Shown in pieces: positions 47,439 to 56,501 of a DNA stretch of 64,000 nucleotides. Both the position numbers and the translations under genes were made by a program. How positions within the stretch are numbered: position 1 is the stretch's first letter; the number at the start of each line of letters is the position of its first letter. Source of the stretch: Brevundimonas sp. G8 (GTDB lineage Bacteria; Pseudomonadota; Alphaproteobacteria; Caulobacterales; Caulobacteraceae); assembly GCF_902506205.1 (NCBI RefSeq), contig NZ_LR732816.1, forward strand, positions 2,528,537 through 2,592,536, read 5' to 3'. The notes below the pieces were generated by a model. It saw only the letters and a list, made by a program, of their open reading frames with translations, did not search any database and was not told the origin of the DNA.

Positions 47439-48539
47439 TCAGCTCGTCGCCGTCCCTCTGCCCCGACCGCGCCGACGCCTGCGGCTCTTCGCCGGTTTCT
47501 TGTCTTCTCTCATCTGCTGCAGCAGCAGCCCTTCTCGCAGTCCCCGGTCCGCGACCCGGACCCGCGCGGACGGCCAAGCCCGCTGGACCGCTTCCAGAAT
47601 GGCGGCGCCCGCCAGCACCAGATCCGCTCGGTCGGGACCGATGCAAGCCTCGCGCGCTCGGCCGTCCGGCCCCAGGGCCTTCAGCCGATCCGCCGCCGCC
47701 TCGCAATCGCCGCGCGTCATCCACAATCCATCGACCCGATCACGATTGTAGCGCGGCAGGTTCAGGTGAATGCCCGCAAGGCTGGTGATCGCCCCGGACG
47801 TGCCGACCAGATGCGCCCGGTCTTGGTGGAACAGCTCCAGCATGGGGGCGTCGACGATGCCGCCGGCCGCAATGGCCTCGCCCATGTCCGCGACCATGGC
47901 CTCGTACCAGGCCTCGCCCGAGTTCACAGGCTCCGGGTGTCGCTCGGCCAAGGTCACGACCCCCACAGGCGCCGACATCCAGGCGCTGGTGGTCCAGTCG
48001 TTTCCGCTGCGCTTCAGCCACGACATCTCGGTCGAGCCCCCGCCCACGTCGATGACCAGCACCGCCTCCGCCTGAGGGTCGATCAGGTTCAGACAGCCCT
48101 CGACGGCCAGGCGCGCCTCTTCGGCCGGATCGATGATCCGCAACCGCAGACCCGTTCCCTTGCGCACCCGGTCGATGAACTCGGCGCCGTTCTCGGCCGC
48201 GCGACAGGCCTGGGTGGCGACGGCGCTCAGGCGGGCCGAGTCCACGCCCTTTCTGACGATCCGTTCGGCGCACAGAGCCAGGGCGTCATAGGCCCGGTCC
48301 ATGGCGCGCGGGTCCAGCAGGCCCGTGCGCGACAGGCCTTCGCCCAGCCGCACGATGCGGCTGAAGCTGTCGACGACGCGAAAGCCTTCGCGCGACGGCC
48401 GCGCGATCAGCAGCCGACAATTGTTGGTCCCCAGATCGAGCGCGCCATACAGCGGCGCATCTCGACCCGACGCATCCCGTGAACGGGAAGGCTGGGACCG
48501 CTCGTCGCGCCGCCTGGGCGCGCCGTGGGTCTCCGGCAT
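47439..48539 (-). CDS. Ppx/GppA family phosphatase
   Basis: A 366-aa ASKHA-fold phosphatase, either exopolyphosphatase or pppGpp phosphohydrolase. The two phosphate-binding loops are clear: ALDLGTNNCRLLIAR near residue 33 and VIDVGGGSTEMSW near 157. It is the short alphaproteobacterial form without the C-terminal HD-like domain. The C-terminus is very Arg-rich (SRRRRRGRGRGTATS). The N-terminus (about 1-28) is poorly conserved, so the true start could be later. It links polyphosphate or (p)ppGpp to stress responses. Confidence 0.88.
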   Translation of the reverse strand: MPETHGAPRRRDERSQPSRSRDASGRDAPLYGALDLGTNNCRLLIARPSREGFRVVDSFSRIVRLGEGLSRTGLLDPRAMDRAYDALALCAERIVRKGVDSARLSAVATQACRAAENGAEFIDRVRKGTGLRLRIIDPAEEARLAVEGCLNLIDPQAEAVLVIDVGGGSTEMSWLKRSGNDWTTSAWMSAPVGVVTLAERHPEPVNSGEAWYEAMVADMGEAIAAGGIVDAPMLELFHQDRAHLVGTSGAITSLAGIHLNLPRYNRDRVDGLWMTRGDCEAAADRLKALGPDGRAREACIGPDRADLVLAGAAILEAVQRAWPSARVRVADRGLREGLLLQQMREDKKPAKSRRRRRGRGRGTATS

Positions 48540-48686
48540 GGGCCGTCATTCCGATGTGGGCGGTCCAAAACGGCGCCCGTCCCGATCAGCCTAACCCGCG
48601 AAGATCGTCCGCGCCAAGCCATTCTGTCAGGAAGATGAACGGGAGTGATGGGGTCCGGCTCATGCGCCGGGTCGTATCACCCCATC

Positions 48687-48995
48687 ATGACCCAGGTTTA
48701 CACAGCACGTTTCGCCATCGGTCAGATCGTCCGCCATCGCGACGACGCCTTTCGCGGCGTGGTGATGGATGTCGACCACGCCTATGATGGCCCGGCCGGC
48801 GAGACCGGCCTGGTCGCCGCGGACCAGCCCTTCTACCGCGTCTATGCCTTGGGGGACGACGGGGGTTTCGTCGCTTATGCGGCCGAGGGCGTGCTCGAAG
48901 ACGGTCAATCCGTCCTGTTGCCCGACGACGCCGATCGCTGGTTCACGACCGACGGCTTGGGCCACCACGCGCCTCTGGACGAACAACTGCACTGA
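48687..48995 (+). CDS. hspQ: Heat shock protein HspQ
   Basis: A 102-aa hemimethylated-DNA-binding/HspQ (YccV) domain protein. The signature FAIGQIVRHRDDAFRGVVMDVD is followed by FYRVYALGDDGGFVAYAAEG. In enterobacteria HspQ adjusts Lon protease specificity and DnaA turnover; the role here is inferred. It lies 55 nt upstream of phenylalanine hydroxylase. Confidence 0.9.
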   Translation: MTQVYTARFAIGQIVRHRDDAFRGVVMDVDHAYDGPAGETGLVAADQPFYRVYALGDDGGFVAYAAEGVLEDGQSVLLPDDADRWFTTDGLGHHAPLDEQLH

Positions 48996-49050
48996 CGGTT
49001 GGAAGGCGCGGCCGGGCCGGGCTAGGATGGCGGCAAAAGAGGAGCGCTCC

Positions 49051-49926
49051 ATGTCCGACTTCGAACACGTCTTCGAACAACCGCCCGAGGGCGCGGCCGC
49101 CGACTGGACCATTCCCCAGAACTGGGCGGCCTATACCGAGGTCGAACACCAGACCTGGGACACCCTGTACGCCCGCCAGATGAAGATCCTGCCGGGCCGC
49201 GCCTGCGACGCCTTCCTGCGCGGCCTGGACGCCCTGGACCTGAACGCTGGCGGCATACCGGACTTCGACGTGATCAATCCCAAGCTTCAGGCCCTGACCG
49301 GCTGGACCGTGGTCTGCGTGCCGGGCCTGGTGCCGGACGAGGTCTTCTTCGACCACCTGGCCAATTGCCGCTTTGTCTCGGGTCAGTTCATCAGGAAGCC
49401 GGACCAACTGGACTACCTGCAGGAACCCGACATCTTCCACGACGTCTTCGGCCATGTGCCGATGCTGACCGACCCCGACTTCGCCGCCTATATGGAGGCT
49501 TATGGCAAGGGCGGACAGCGCGCGGCCGGCCTGGGCATGTTGCCGAACCTGGCGCGGCTGTATTGGTACACGGTCGAGTTCGGCCTGATGCAGGATACAG
49601 ACGGCCTGCGCATCTATGGCGCCGGCATCGTTTCCTCGGCGACCGAGAGCGTCTTTGCGCTGGACGACCCGTCGCCCAATCGCCTGGGCTTCGATCTGGA
49701 ACGGGTGATGCGCACCCTCTACCGGATCGACGACTTCCAGCAGGTCTATTTCGTCATCGACAGCCTGGAAGCGCTGAAGGACGAGACGCTGAAAGACTTC
49801 GGCCCGGTCTATGCGGCGCTGAAGGGCCAGGACGATTTGCCCATCGAAACCGTCCTGCCGTCCGATCAGGTCTTCACCCGCGGCACCCAGGCCTACGCCC
49901 AACGCGGCGGGCGGTTCGCGGCCTGA
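49051..49926 (+). CDS. phhA: Phenylalanine 4-monooxygenase
   Basis: A 291-aa non-haem iron, pterin-dependent hydroxylase converting phenylalanine to tyrosine. Iron ligands are H130 and H135 (DIFHDVFGHVPML) and E176 (YWYTVEFGL). It is the monomeric bacterial form without the regulatory ACT domain. ATG 49051 has GAGGAG upstream; an in-frame ATG at 49027 would add 8 residues and is less likely. No pterin dehydratase gene (phhB) is seen in the window. Confidence 0.96.
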   Translation: MSDFEHVFEQPPEGAAADWTIPQNWAAYTEVEHQTWDTLYARQMKILPGRACDAFLRGLDALDLNAGGIPDFDVINPKLQALTGWTVVCVPGLVPDEVFFDHLANCRFVSGQFIRKPDQLDYLQEPDIFHDVFGHVPMLTDPDFAAYMEAYGKGGQRAAGLGMLPNLARLYWYTVEFGLMQDTDGLRIYGAGIVSSATESVFALDDPSPNRLGFDLERVMRTLYRIDDFQQVYFVIDSLEALKDETLKDFGPVYAALKGQDDLPIETVLPSDQVFTRGTQAYAQRGGRFAA

Positions 49927-49932
49927 TCGCCG

Positions 49933-51216
49933 TCAGGTGTGCGTAATCAGGCTGTTGTGCTTGGTGTCGCGCATGCGCATGAAGGTCAGCAACGACAGCC
50001 CGATCATGCCGGTGACGTACCAGAAGAAGATGCTTTCGACGCCCGCGCCCTTCAGCCACAGCGCCACATATTCCGCCGTCCCGCCGAACACCGCATTGGC
50101 GATGGCGTAGGGCAGGGCGACGCCCAGCGCGCGGATATGGGCGGGAAACAGTTCGGCTTTCACCACCGCATTGATCGCCGTATAGCCGGACACGATCACC
50201 AGTCCCGCCAGCGCCAGCAGGAACGCGATGAACGGGCTCTCGACCGTCGACAGCGCCGTCATGATCGGTACGGTGCACAGCACCCCCAAGACGCCGAAAG
50301 CGATCATTACCGGCCGCCGGCCCACCCGGTCCGAAAGCGCGCCCACCGCCGGCTGCAGCAGCATGAACAGGAACAGGGCCGCCGCGCTGATCTCAGTCGC
50401 CGTGTTCTTGGGAAAGCCGGTCGTGTTGACCAGGAACTTCTGCAGGTAGGTCGTATAGGTATAGAAGGCCAAGGTGCCGCCGGCCGTCAGGCCCAGCACC
50501 ATCAACGCCTCCTTGGGGTGTTTCAGGATCAGCTGCGTAGCGCTGGATTTCGGTGCGTCTTTGACGTCGGATGCCTTGTGCGTCTCGTCCAGCCGGCGAC
50601 GCAGCCAGAAAACGATCACAGCCAAAGCCGCCCCGACGAAGAACGGAATCCGCCAGCCCCACGAGGCCAAAGCTGTCTCGCTGAGCGTATTCTGCAGCAC
50701 GATCAACAGCAGCAGGGCGATCAGTTGGCCCGAGATCAGGGTGACGTACTGGAAACTGGACCAGAAGCCGCGTCGATGCGGCTCGGCCATTTCCGAAAGA
50801 TAGGTGGCGCTGGACCCATATTCCCCGCCGACGCTGAGCCCCTGCAACAGCCGCGCGAACAGCAGCAGGGCCGGCGCCGCCAAGCCGATGGTGGCATAGC
50901 CCGGCGTCACGCCGATAATCAGCGAGCCGGTGCACATCAGCGTCACCGACAGGGTCAGCCCCGCCTTGCGTCCCTTGCGGTCGGCATAGACCCCCATGAT
51001 CCACGCCCCGATCGGCCGCATCAGGAAGCCCACCGCAAACACGGCGGCGGCGCTCAGCAACTGGGCGGTGGGGTTCTCGCTGGGGAAGAAGACCGGCGCG
51101 AAATACAGGGTGAAGGCCGCATAGGCGTACCAGTCGAACCACTCCACCAGATTGCCGGCGGACCCGCCGACGATGTTTCTCAGGCGGCGGGTGGGGCTCA
51201 TGGGCGCATCGGTCAT
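49933..51216 (-). CDS. MFS metabolite:H+ symporter (KgtP/ProP type)
   Basis: A 427-aa 12-helix transporter of the metabolite:H+ symporter branch. Branch signatures are NLVEWFDWYAYAAFTLYFAP at the N-terminus, the loop 2-3 motif GVYADRKGRKAGL, and LLQGLSVGGEYGSSATYLSE. Relatives carry 2-oxoglutarate, proline/betaine or citrate. Being 7 nt downstream of astB suggests uptake or release of an arginine-catabolism metabolite such as 2-oxoglutarate. The start is set at MTDAPMSPTRR; an earlier ATG at 51258 would overlap astB. Confidence 0.9.
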   Translation of the reverse strand: MTDAPMSPTRRLRNIVGGSAGNLVEWFDWYAYAAFTLYFAPVFFPSENPTAQLLSAAAVFAVGFLMRPIGAWIMGVYADRKGRKAGLTLSVTLMCTGSLIIGVTPGYATIGLAAPALLLFARLLQGLSVGGEYGSSATYLSEMAEPHRRGFWSSFQYVTLISGQLIALLLLIVLQNTLSETALASWGWRIPFFVGAALAVIVFWLRRRLDETHKASDVKDAPKSSATQLILKHPKEALMVLGLTAGGTLAFYTYTTYLQKFLVNTTGFPKNTATEISAAALFLFMLLQPAVGALSDRVGRRPVMIAFGVLGVLCTVPIMTALSTVESPFIAFLLALAGLVIVSGYTAINAVVKAELFPAHIRALGVALPYAIANAVFGGTAEYVALWLKGAGVESIFFWYVTGMIGLSLLTFMRMRDTKHNSLITHT

Positions 51217-51223
51217 CGGCGCA

Positions 51224-52558
51224 TTACACTCTCTGGAAGGGATAGAAGTCGGTCCCAAGCTTCAGAATCGTCGTCAGTTCGTCCAGCGCGCCCCGGCTTT
51301 CGCTCAGCAGTTCGGGATCGGCCAGATCGGTCGGCCGCAGTGCGTCGCGGTACCAGCGTCCGGCCCAGTCCGACAGCCGCGCATGCAAGGCGCCGGTCAG
51401 CCGCATGGCGGGATTGGTCGCCGCCAGTTCAGCCTCGTTCAGCACGACCCGCAGACGCAAACAGGCCGGCCCGCCGCCGTTCCGCATCGACTGGCGCACA
51501 TCGACATACTGGACCCGCCCGATGGGACCGTTCGAGGCGGCCAGGTCTTGCGCCACCGCATGACTGCGGGAATTGTCGCGGGTCTCGGTCGGACAGATCA
51601 GGGTCAGACGGTCTTCGCCCGGTATCTGGATCAGCATGGAGTTGAACAGATAGCTGCTGATCGCGTCGCCCAGCGGCAGGTCGGCAGACGACACCTCGAC
51701 GAAGATCGGCTCGAACAGACCGTCCGCCGCACGGCGGATGGCGTCCTGCGTCCCTCCAGTGTCCTCGAACACCAGGTCGTGGAAGAACAGGGTCTCCAGC
51801 GCCCCGACGCAGACGACGTCGTTGTGGAAGGTGCCGCCGGCGATGGCGGCCTTGGACTGCTGGGCCAGGACCACGCCCGACGCCTCATGGCGGCGCGCGA
51901 TCGCCTGCGACGCCTCGCGCGTCTGACGCGCCGGATAGAGGCCGTCCCAAGGCTCGAACGCCTCCCGCCCCCAGACCAGCAGATTGACGCCCGCCGCGCC
52001 ATGTTCCGCGCACAGCCGCACATGGTTGGCCGCGCCCTCGTCGGCTAAATGCGCGACCGAGGGCAGGGCGTCGTGAACCGCGAACCGCGACGTGTCGGGA
52101 AACAGGGCGTCCAGCGCCCGCTTCGTCTGCTGATGCTCAAGCGACCGATGCAGGTTGGTGATCAGATTGGCGGGCGTGAAATGCACCCGGCCGTCGGCCG
52201 CGTCCGCGCTGGGCGTCACCGTCGCGGCGTTGGCGGCCCACATGGGCGAGGCCGAACAGGCGGCGGCGGCGAAGCTCGGCGCATCCTTCCACGCCCGCTC
52301 CAGCACATGGGCGTCCGATCCGGTGAAGCCCAGGCTCCGCAGAAAGGGGATGTTCGGCCGCTCGTGCGGCGGCAGGACAAACTGGGGCAGGCCCAGGTCC
52401 GCCAGGGTCTTCATCTTGTCGAGCCCCTGCAGCACGGCCGCCCGCGGATTCGACGCCTCGCCCTTGCTCAGGCTGGACGCCAGATTGCCCGGCGACAGAC
52501 CGGCGTAGGAGTGGGTCGGCCCGATCAGGCCGTCGGCGTTGGCTTCGACGGCTTTCAC
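51224..52558 (-). CDS. astB: N-succinylarginine dihydrolase
   Basis: A 444-aa enzyme, second step of the arginine succinyltransferase pathway: N2-succinylarginine to N2-succinylornithine, CO2 and two ammonia. The N-terminal VEANADGLIGPTHSYAGLSP, the TFHNDVVCVG segment and GGGPACLRLRVVL with catalytic C366 are diagnostic. Length equals that of E. coli AstB. The start is GTG 52558; codons further upstream come from the intergenic repeat, whose edge GGGAGAGGGAAGC supplies the ribosome site. It is downstream of astA and astD in one operon. Confidence 0.95.
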   Translation of the reverse strand: MKAVEANADGLIGPTHSYAGLSPGNLASSLSKGEASNPRAAVLQGLDKMKTLADLGLPQFVLPPHERPNIPFLRSLGFTGSDAHVLERAWKDAPSFAAAACSASPMWAANAATVTPSADAADGRVHFTPANLITNLHRSLEHQQTKRALDALFPDTSRFAVHDALPSVAHLADEGAANHVRLCAEHGAAGVNLLVWGREAFEPWDGLYPARQTREASQAIARRHEASGVVLAQQSKAAIAGGTFHNDVVCVGALETLFFHDLVFEDTGGTQDAIRRAADGLFEPIFVEVSSADLPLGDAISSYLFNSMLIQIPGEDRLTLICPTETRDNSRSHAVAQDLAASNGPIGRVQYVDVRQSMRNGGGPACLRLRVVLNEAELAATNPAMRLTGALHARLSDWAGRWYRDALRPTDLADPELLSESRGALDELTTILKLGTDFYPFQRV

Positions 52559-52562
52559 GCTT

Positions 52563-52730
52563 CCCTCTCCCAGAGGGAGAGGGCTTGAGGCTCGCAGACC
52601 GCAGCGATGCGCTTGCCGAAAGGGTGAGGGGGTGCGGTGCGTCCCGTCGGACACCGTAACCCCTCACCCGACCGCGCCAGAACGACGGCTGCGCCGCCGT
52701 ACGCGTTCTCCCTCTCCCTCTGGGAGAGGG
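52563..52730. repeat. Dispersed intergenic repeat, copy B (fills the astD-astB gap)
   Basis: Both ends are the same hairpin type: CCCTCTCCC-AGA-GGGAGAGGG (52563-52583) and CCCTCTCCC-TCT-GGGAGAGGG (52710-52730). The inside shares gcttgag, gaaagggtgagggg and caccgtaaccc segments with copy A. One end touches the astD stop and the other forms the astB ribosome site. Confidence 0.8.
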
Positions 52731-54149
52731 TCATGATCTCAGTCCCTTGATCTCGCCCTCGATGTTCGCGACCGCATCGGCCTCGAAGCTCGCCACCGGG
52801 TAGGCGCAGTAGTCTGCCGCATAGTAGGCGCTTGGCCGGTGGTTCCCGCTGGCTCCCAGGCCGCCGAACGGCATGTCGCCCGCTGCACCCGTGGTCGGCC
52901 GGTTGAAGTTGACCACGCCCGCGCGGATGCGGCGGATGAAGTGGTCCCAGTTGGCCGGATCGTGGCTGACCAGGCCCGCCGACAAACCATAGCGGGTCGC
53001 ATTGGCCGCTTGGATCGCGGCGTCGAAACTCGCGACGCGCGTCACCGACAGGAAGGGCGCGAACATCTCCTCGTCCGGCACGTCGATGCCGGTCACGTCG
53101 ATGATGGCCGGCTTGACGAAGGCGCCGGGCAGGTTGGCCACCGGACCCGAGGCGCGGATGACCTTGGCCCCCATGTCGATCCGTTTCTGCAACGCCTTCA
53201 GCGCCGCCTCCGCCGCACGCGCCGAGATCAGCGGCCCGGCATAGGGTTCGGGGTCGCTGTCCCACGGACCGAACACCAGCCGGTCGGACAGGGCGGCGAT
53301 AGCTTCGATGATGGCGTCGCCTTGCGGCCCTTCCCGCACGATCAGGCGACGGGCGCAGGAACAGCGTTGGCCGGTGGTGATGAAGGCGGACTGAACCGCG
53401 ATCCCGGCCGCAGCCTCAGCGTTCGCCGCATCCCAGACCACCAGCGGATTGTTGCCGCCCAGTTCCAGCGCCAGGATGACGTGCGGATCGTCGGCGAACT
53501 TCCTGCGGAAATGTGCGCCTGCCGCGCCCGAACCGGTGAACATCAGGGCGTCGATCCCGGCGTCCAGCAGGGCCGCCCCCGTCTCGCGTCCGCCCTGAAC
53601 CACATTGACCACGCCGGTCGGCAGGTCGGCGGCGGCGAAGGCCTCGGCCATCACCTGGCCGACCAGGGGCGTCTCTTCCGACGGCTTGAACACCACGGTG
53701 TCGCCCGCCAGCAGGGCCGGGACGATATGGCCGTTCGGCAGGTGTCCGGGGAAGTTGAACGGGCCCAGCACCGCCGCCACCCCGTGCGGGCGGTGACGCA
53801 GGGTCGCGCGGCCAAAGGCTGTGTCGGTCGACCGCTCGCCGGTGCGCTCGTCATAGGCGCGGATGGAGATGTCGACCTTGCCGATCATGGCGGCGGCCTC
53901 GGTCCTGGTCTCCCACAGCGGCTTGCCGGTCTCGCGGGCGATGGCCTCAGCGATCTGGGGCGCGCGGTCTTTCAAGACGGCCTGATAGCGTTTGACGCCC
54001 TCGATCCGCTCGGCGCGCGGCGCATCTGCCCAGGCGGGGAAGGCGGCGCGGGCGGCGTCCACGGCGGCCTGGACCTGGGCCGGACTGGCGGCTTCGCCCT
54101 CCCAGTTGGTGGCTTCGGTGGCGGGGTCGGTGGATTTGAATGTGGTCAT
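52731..54149 (-). CDS. astD: Succinylglutamate-semialdehyde dehydrogenase
   Basis: A 472-aa NAD-dependent aldehyde dehydrogenase oxidising N2-succinylglutamate 5-semialdehyde to N2-succinylglutamate. Key features are GPFNFPGHLPNGHIVPALLA, a nucleotide-binding FTGSGAAGAHFRRKF, the catalytic glutamate in LELGGNNPLV and the catalytic cysteine in TTGQRCSCARRL. It overlaps astA by 4 nt (ATGA). The frame stays open far upstream in antisense-like sequence, but MTTFKSTDPATEATNWEG is the natural start. Confidence 0.95.
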   Translation of the reverse strand: MTTFKSTDPATEATNWEGEAASPAQVQAAVDAARAAFPAWADAPRAERIEGVKRYQAVLKDRAPQIAEAIARETGKPLWETRTEAAAMIGKVDISIRAYDERTGERSTDTAFGRATLRHRPHGVAAVLGPFNFPGHLPNGHIVPALLAGDTVVFKPSEETPLVGQVMAEAFAAADLPTGVVNVVQGGRETGAALLDAGIDALMFTGSGAAGAHFRRKFADDPHVILALELGGNNPLVVWDAANAEAAAGIAVQSAFITTGQRCSCARRLIVREGPQGDAIIEAIAALSDRLVFGPWDSDPEPYAGPLISARAAEAALKALQKRIDMGAKVIRASGPVANLPGAFVKPAIIDVTGIDVPDEEMFAPFLSVTRVASFDAAIQAANATRYGLSAGLVSHDPANWDHFIRRIRAGVVNFNRPTTGAAGDMPFGGLGASGNHRPSAYYAADYCAYPVASFEADAVANIEGEIKGLRS

Positions 54150-55153
54150 GATTTCACGCGGACGGTGGCGCCGGCCTTGATCTTCAGCGCGGCGGCGGTT
54201 TCGGCGGTCAGGCGCACGATGTCGCCTTCGATGTCGGCTTTCGCCCGCACGGCCCGGAAGGCGGCGATGCTGTCGGTCGAGATCAGGGCCGGCAGTTCGG
54301 CCTCGACCGATCCGACGATCTCGACCGTCAGCCGACGCGCATCGCGCACCGTGCGGATGTTGTCGCGCCCGCATGAGACGGTCGGCCCGGCGTCGAAGAT
54401 GTCCACCAACCCGTTGGGCCGAAAGCCCTCGCTCTCCAGCAGGGCCATGGCGGGCACCCCTTGTGGGTGCACCTTGCCGATCACCGCGCGGGCGGGTTCG
54501 GGCAGCAGCTCGGTATAGATCGGGTGGCGCGGCGCCAGGTCCAGGATGAACTGCTTGTCGGTCGATCCGCTCATCCGGTCGGCGTGGTCGAACTCCATCG
54601 GGAAGAATTTGTGCGCCACATGGTCCCAGAAGGGGCAGGCGCCGTCGGGCGTGAAGACCCCGCGCAACTCGGCCAGCACATTCTCGGCGAACAGTTCGGG
54701 CTGGGCTCCGATCAACATATAGCGCGACTGGCTCAGCAGCCGGCCCGCGCCGCCCTTTCTCCGATCTGCCTTCAGGAACAGCGATCCGACCTCGGTCCAG
54801 CCCGTGCATTCATTGACCAGCACCAGGGTCTGGTGATCCAGCTTGACCCCCAGCGACGGCGACGACGCCGTATTGTGGACCACCCGGAACGAGAAGAACG
54901 GTCGCTTCAGCCCCACCGTCGCCTTGACCGACCCGACCCCGTCGATGTCGCCGGTGTCGCCGTCTTCCAGCATCAGTGTGTACCAGGCCTCCTGCGGCGT
55001 GACCTGGCCCCGGAAACTGGTCTGGCTCAGTTCCAGTCGGTCGGACAGGGCGTCGGGGTCTTCGGGCAGGCTGGTGAAGCCGGGGCCTGACAGAATGGCC
55101 AGCTCCAGCAGGTGATCGAGATCGGCAGGGCCGGCAGGACGGACGACGAGCAT
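54146..55153 (-). CDS. astA: Arginine N-succinyltransferase
   Basis: A 335-aa GNAT-related enzyme that opens the AST pathway by succinylating arginine with succinyl-CoA. MLVVRPAGPADLDHLLELA and GPGFTSLPEDPDALSDRLE are the family N-terminus, and FWDHVAHKFFPMEFDHADRM and GKVHPQGVPAMALLESEGF are conserved blocks. It is a single-subunit form as in E. coli. It begins one base after the M20 hydrolase stop, so the operon order is hydrolase, astA, astD, astB, permease. Confidence 0.95.
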   Translation of the reverse strand: MLVVRPAGPADLDHLLELAILSGPGFTSLPEDPDALSDRLELSQTSFRGQVTPQEAWYTLMLEDGDTGDIDGVGSVKATVGLKRPFFSFRVVHNTASSPSLGVKLDHQTLVLVNECTGWTEVGSLFLKADRRKGGAGRLLSQSRYMLIGAQPELFAENVLAELRGVFTPDGACPFWDHVAHKFFPMEFDHADRMSGSTDKQFILDLAPRHPIYTELLPEPARAVIGKVHPQGVPAMALLESEGFRPNGLVDIFDAGPTVSCGRDNIRTVRDARRLTVEIVGSVEAELPALISTDSIAAFRAVRAKADIEGDIVRLTAETAAALKIKAGATVRVKS

Positions 55154-55154
55154 T

Positions 55155-56405
55155 CTAGAGAGTTTCCATCCGCAGGGATTTCAGTTTGGCCGCGTCGATT
55201 TCGCCCGAGGCGATCTTGCACAGGATCAGGGCGCTCAGCTGGGCGCGTTCGACGAAGCTGTCGGGCCAGGCGAACTCCTGGTCCGAATGGATCTCGCCGC
55301 CCCGCACCCCCAGGGTGTCGATATTGGGCAGGCCGGCGGCATGCAGATTGTTGCCCTCGCAAACTCCGCCCGACGGCTTCCAGGCGATCGGCTGGCCCAG
55401 CAGGGCGCCGGCTTCCTTAACCGCCTCGAATAGGGCGGTCTGGGCCGCGTCCATCGGCTTGGGCGCACGGCTGAAGCCGCCGTGCAGGTCCAGGCTCAGC
55501 CCCTCGAACGGCGGCGCGGCGGCGATGGCCCGCACCGAGGCGTCGATCCAGTCCGCAGCGGCCTTGTCCGGGACGCGCACATTGAACCGCACCACCGCAT
55601 TGTCGGCGACGACGTTCAGGGCCCCACCGCCGGAAATCTTGGCCACATTGACGGTGACGCCGTTATGTTGACCGTTCAGCCCATGCAGGGCGGCGGCGAT
55701 GATGGCCGCGCCCGCCACCGCATTGCGGCCCTCTTCGAACGCCCGCCCGGCGTGGGCCGCGCGGCCCGTCACGATCAGATGATAGTTGCCGCTGCCCTTT
55801 CTGGCTCCCGCCAGCGTCCCGTCCGCCAGCGCGGGCTCATAGGTCAGCCCCACATGACCCCGCGCACCCAGCTCCGCCAGCAGCGGGGCCGAGGCCGGCG
55901 AGCCGATCTCCTCGTCGGGGCTCAGCAGCACGGTCCAGCCGACCCCGTGTTTGTCGGGATGGGTCTCGAATGCCTCCAGCGCGGCTAGCAGAACGCTGAT
56001 CCCGCCCTTCATGTCTGCCACGCCGGGACCGTTCAGGGCGCCGTCCGACCGCGTCGTCACGGTCTGGAACCGGCTGTCGGCGGGAAAGACCGTATCGTAA
56101 TGGCCGGTCAGCACGACTTGGATCGGCGCACTGGGTCGCGCAGTGATCTTCAGGGCGTCGGCATGGGCCTCGGTCCGCACCGATCCGTCGTCGGCGACAC
56201 TGGTCGAGCCCTGCGTCGGGATACGCTCGACTGTGGCGGGCAGCGCGCGCGCCTCGGCCTCCAGCGCATCCAGCACGGCGTTCAAACCGGCGGCGTTTCG
56301 GCTGCCGGAGTTGATGTTGGCCCAGTCGATGGTGCGCCCGATGATGGCCTCGCGTCGCGCGGCGACGTGATCGAGGACGGCCTGGTCAGAGGTCAGAATC
56401 CGCAT
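55155..56405 (-). CDS. M20 family hydrolase, CPG2-like (possible N-succinylglutamate desuccinylase)
   Basis: A 416-aa zinc peptidase-fold hydrolase leading the ast operon. Metal ligands are in GHYDTVFP, GPGVADMKGG, SPDEEIGS (general base Glu) and EIHSDQEF, with YEPAL completing the set. Overall it follows carboxypeptidase G2, which releases glutamate from N-acyl-glutamates. The AST pathway ends with N-succinylglutamate hydrolysis, and no astE is seen here, so this enzyme may do that step; this is inference. MRILTSDQAVL is taken as start; 22 more codons are open upstream. Confidence 0.88.
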   Translation of the reverse strand: MRILTSDQAVLDHVAARREAIIGRTIDWANINSGSRNAAGLNAVLDALEAEARALPATVERIPTQGSTSVADDGSVRTEAHADALKITARPSAPIQVVLTGHYDTVFPADSRFQTVTTRSDGALNGPGVADMKGGISVLLAALEAFETHPDKHGVGWTVLLSPDEEIGSPASAPLLAELGARGHVGLTYEPALADGTLAGARKGSGNYHLIVTGRAAHAGRAFEEGRNAVAGAAIIAAALHGLNGQHNGVTVNVAKISGGGALNVVADNAVVRFNVRVPDKAAADWIDASVRAIAAAPPFEGLSLDLHGGFSRAPKPMDAAQTALFEAVKEAGALLGQPIAWKPSGGVCEGNNLHAAGLPNIDTLGVRGGEIHSDQEFAWPDSFVERAQLSALILCKIASGEIDAAKLKSLRMETL

Positions 56406-56501
56406 CGGCCGGACCCTAGACGCCCCGACCAGAAAGGTGAAGGTCGGGGTCTGTAAGTCATCGCCGATCACCGCTAGTTTCCGCGCGAACAGGGACGCGA
56501 C

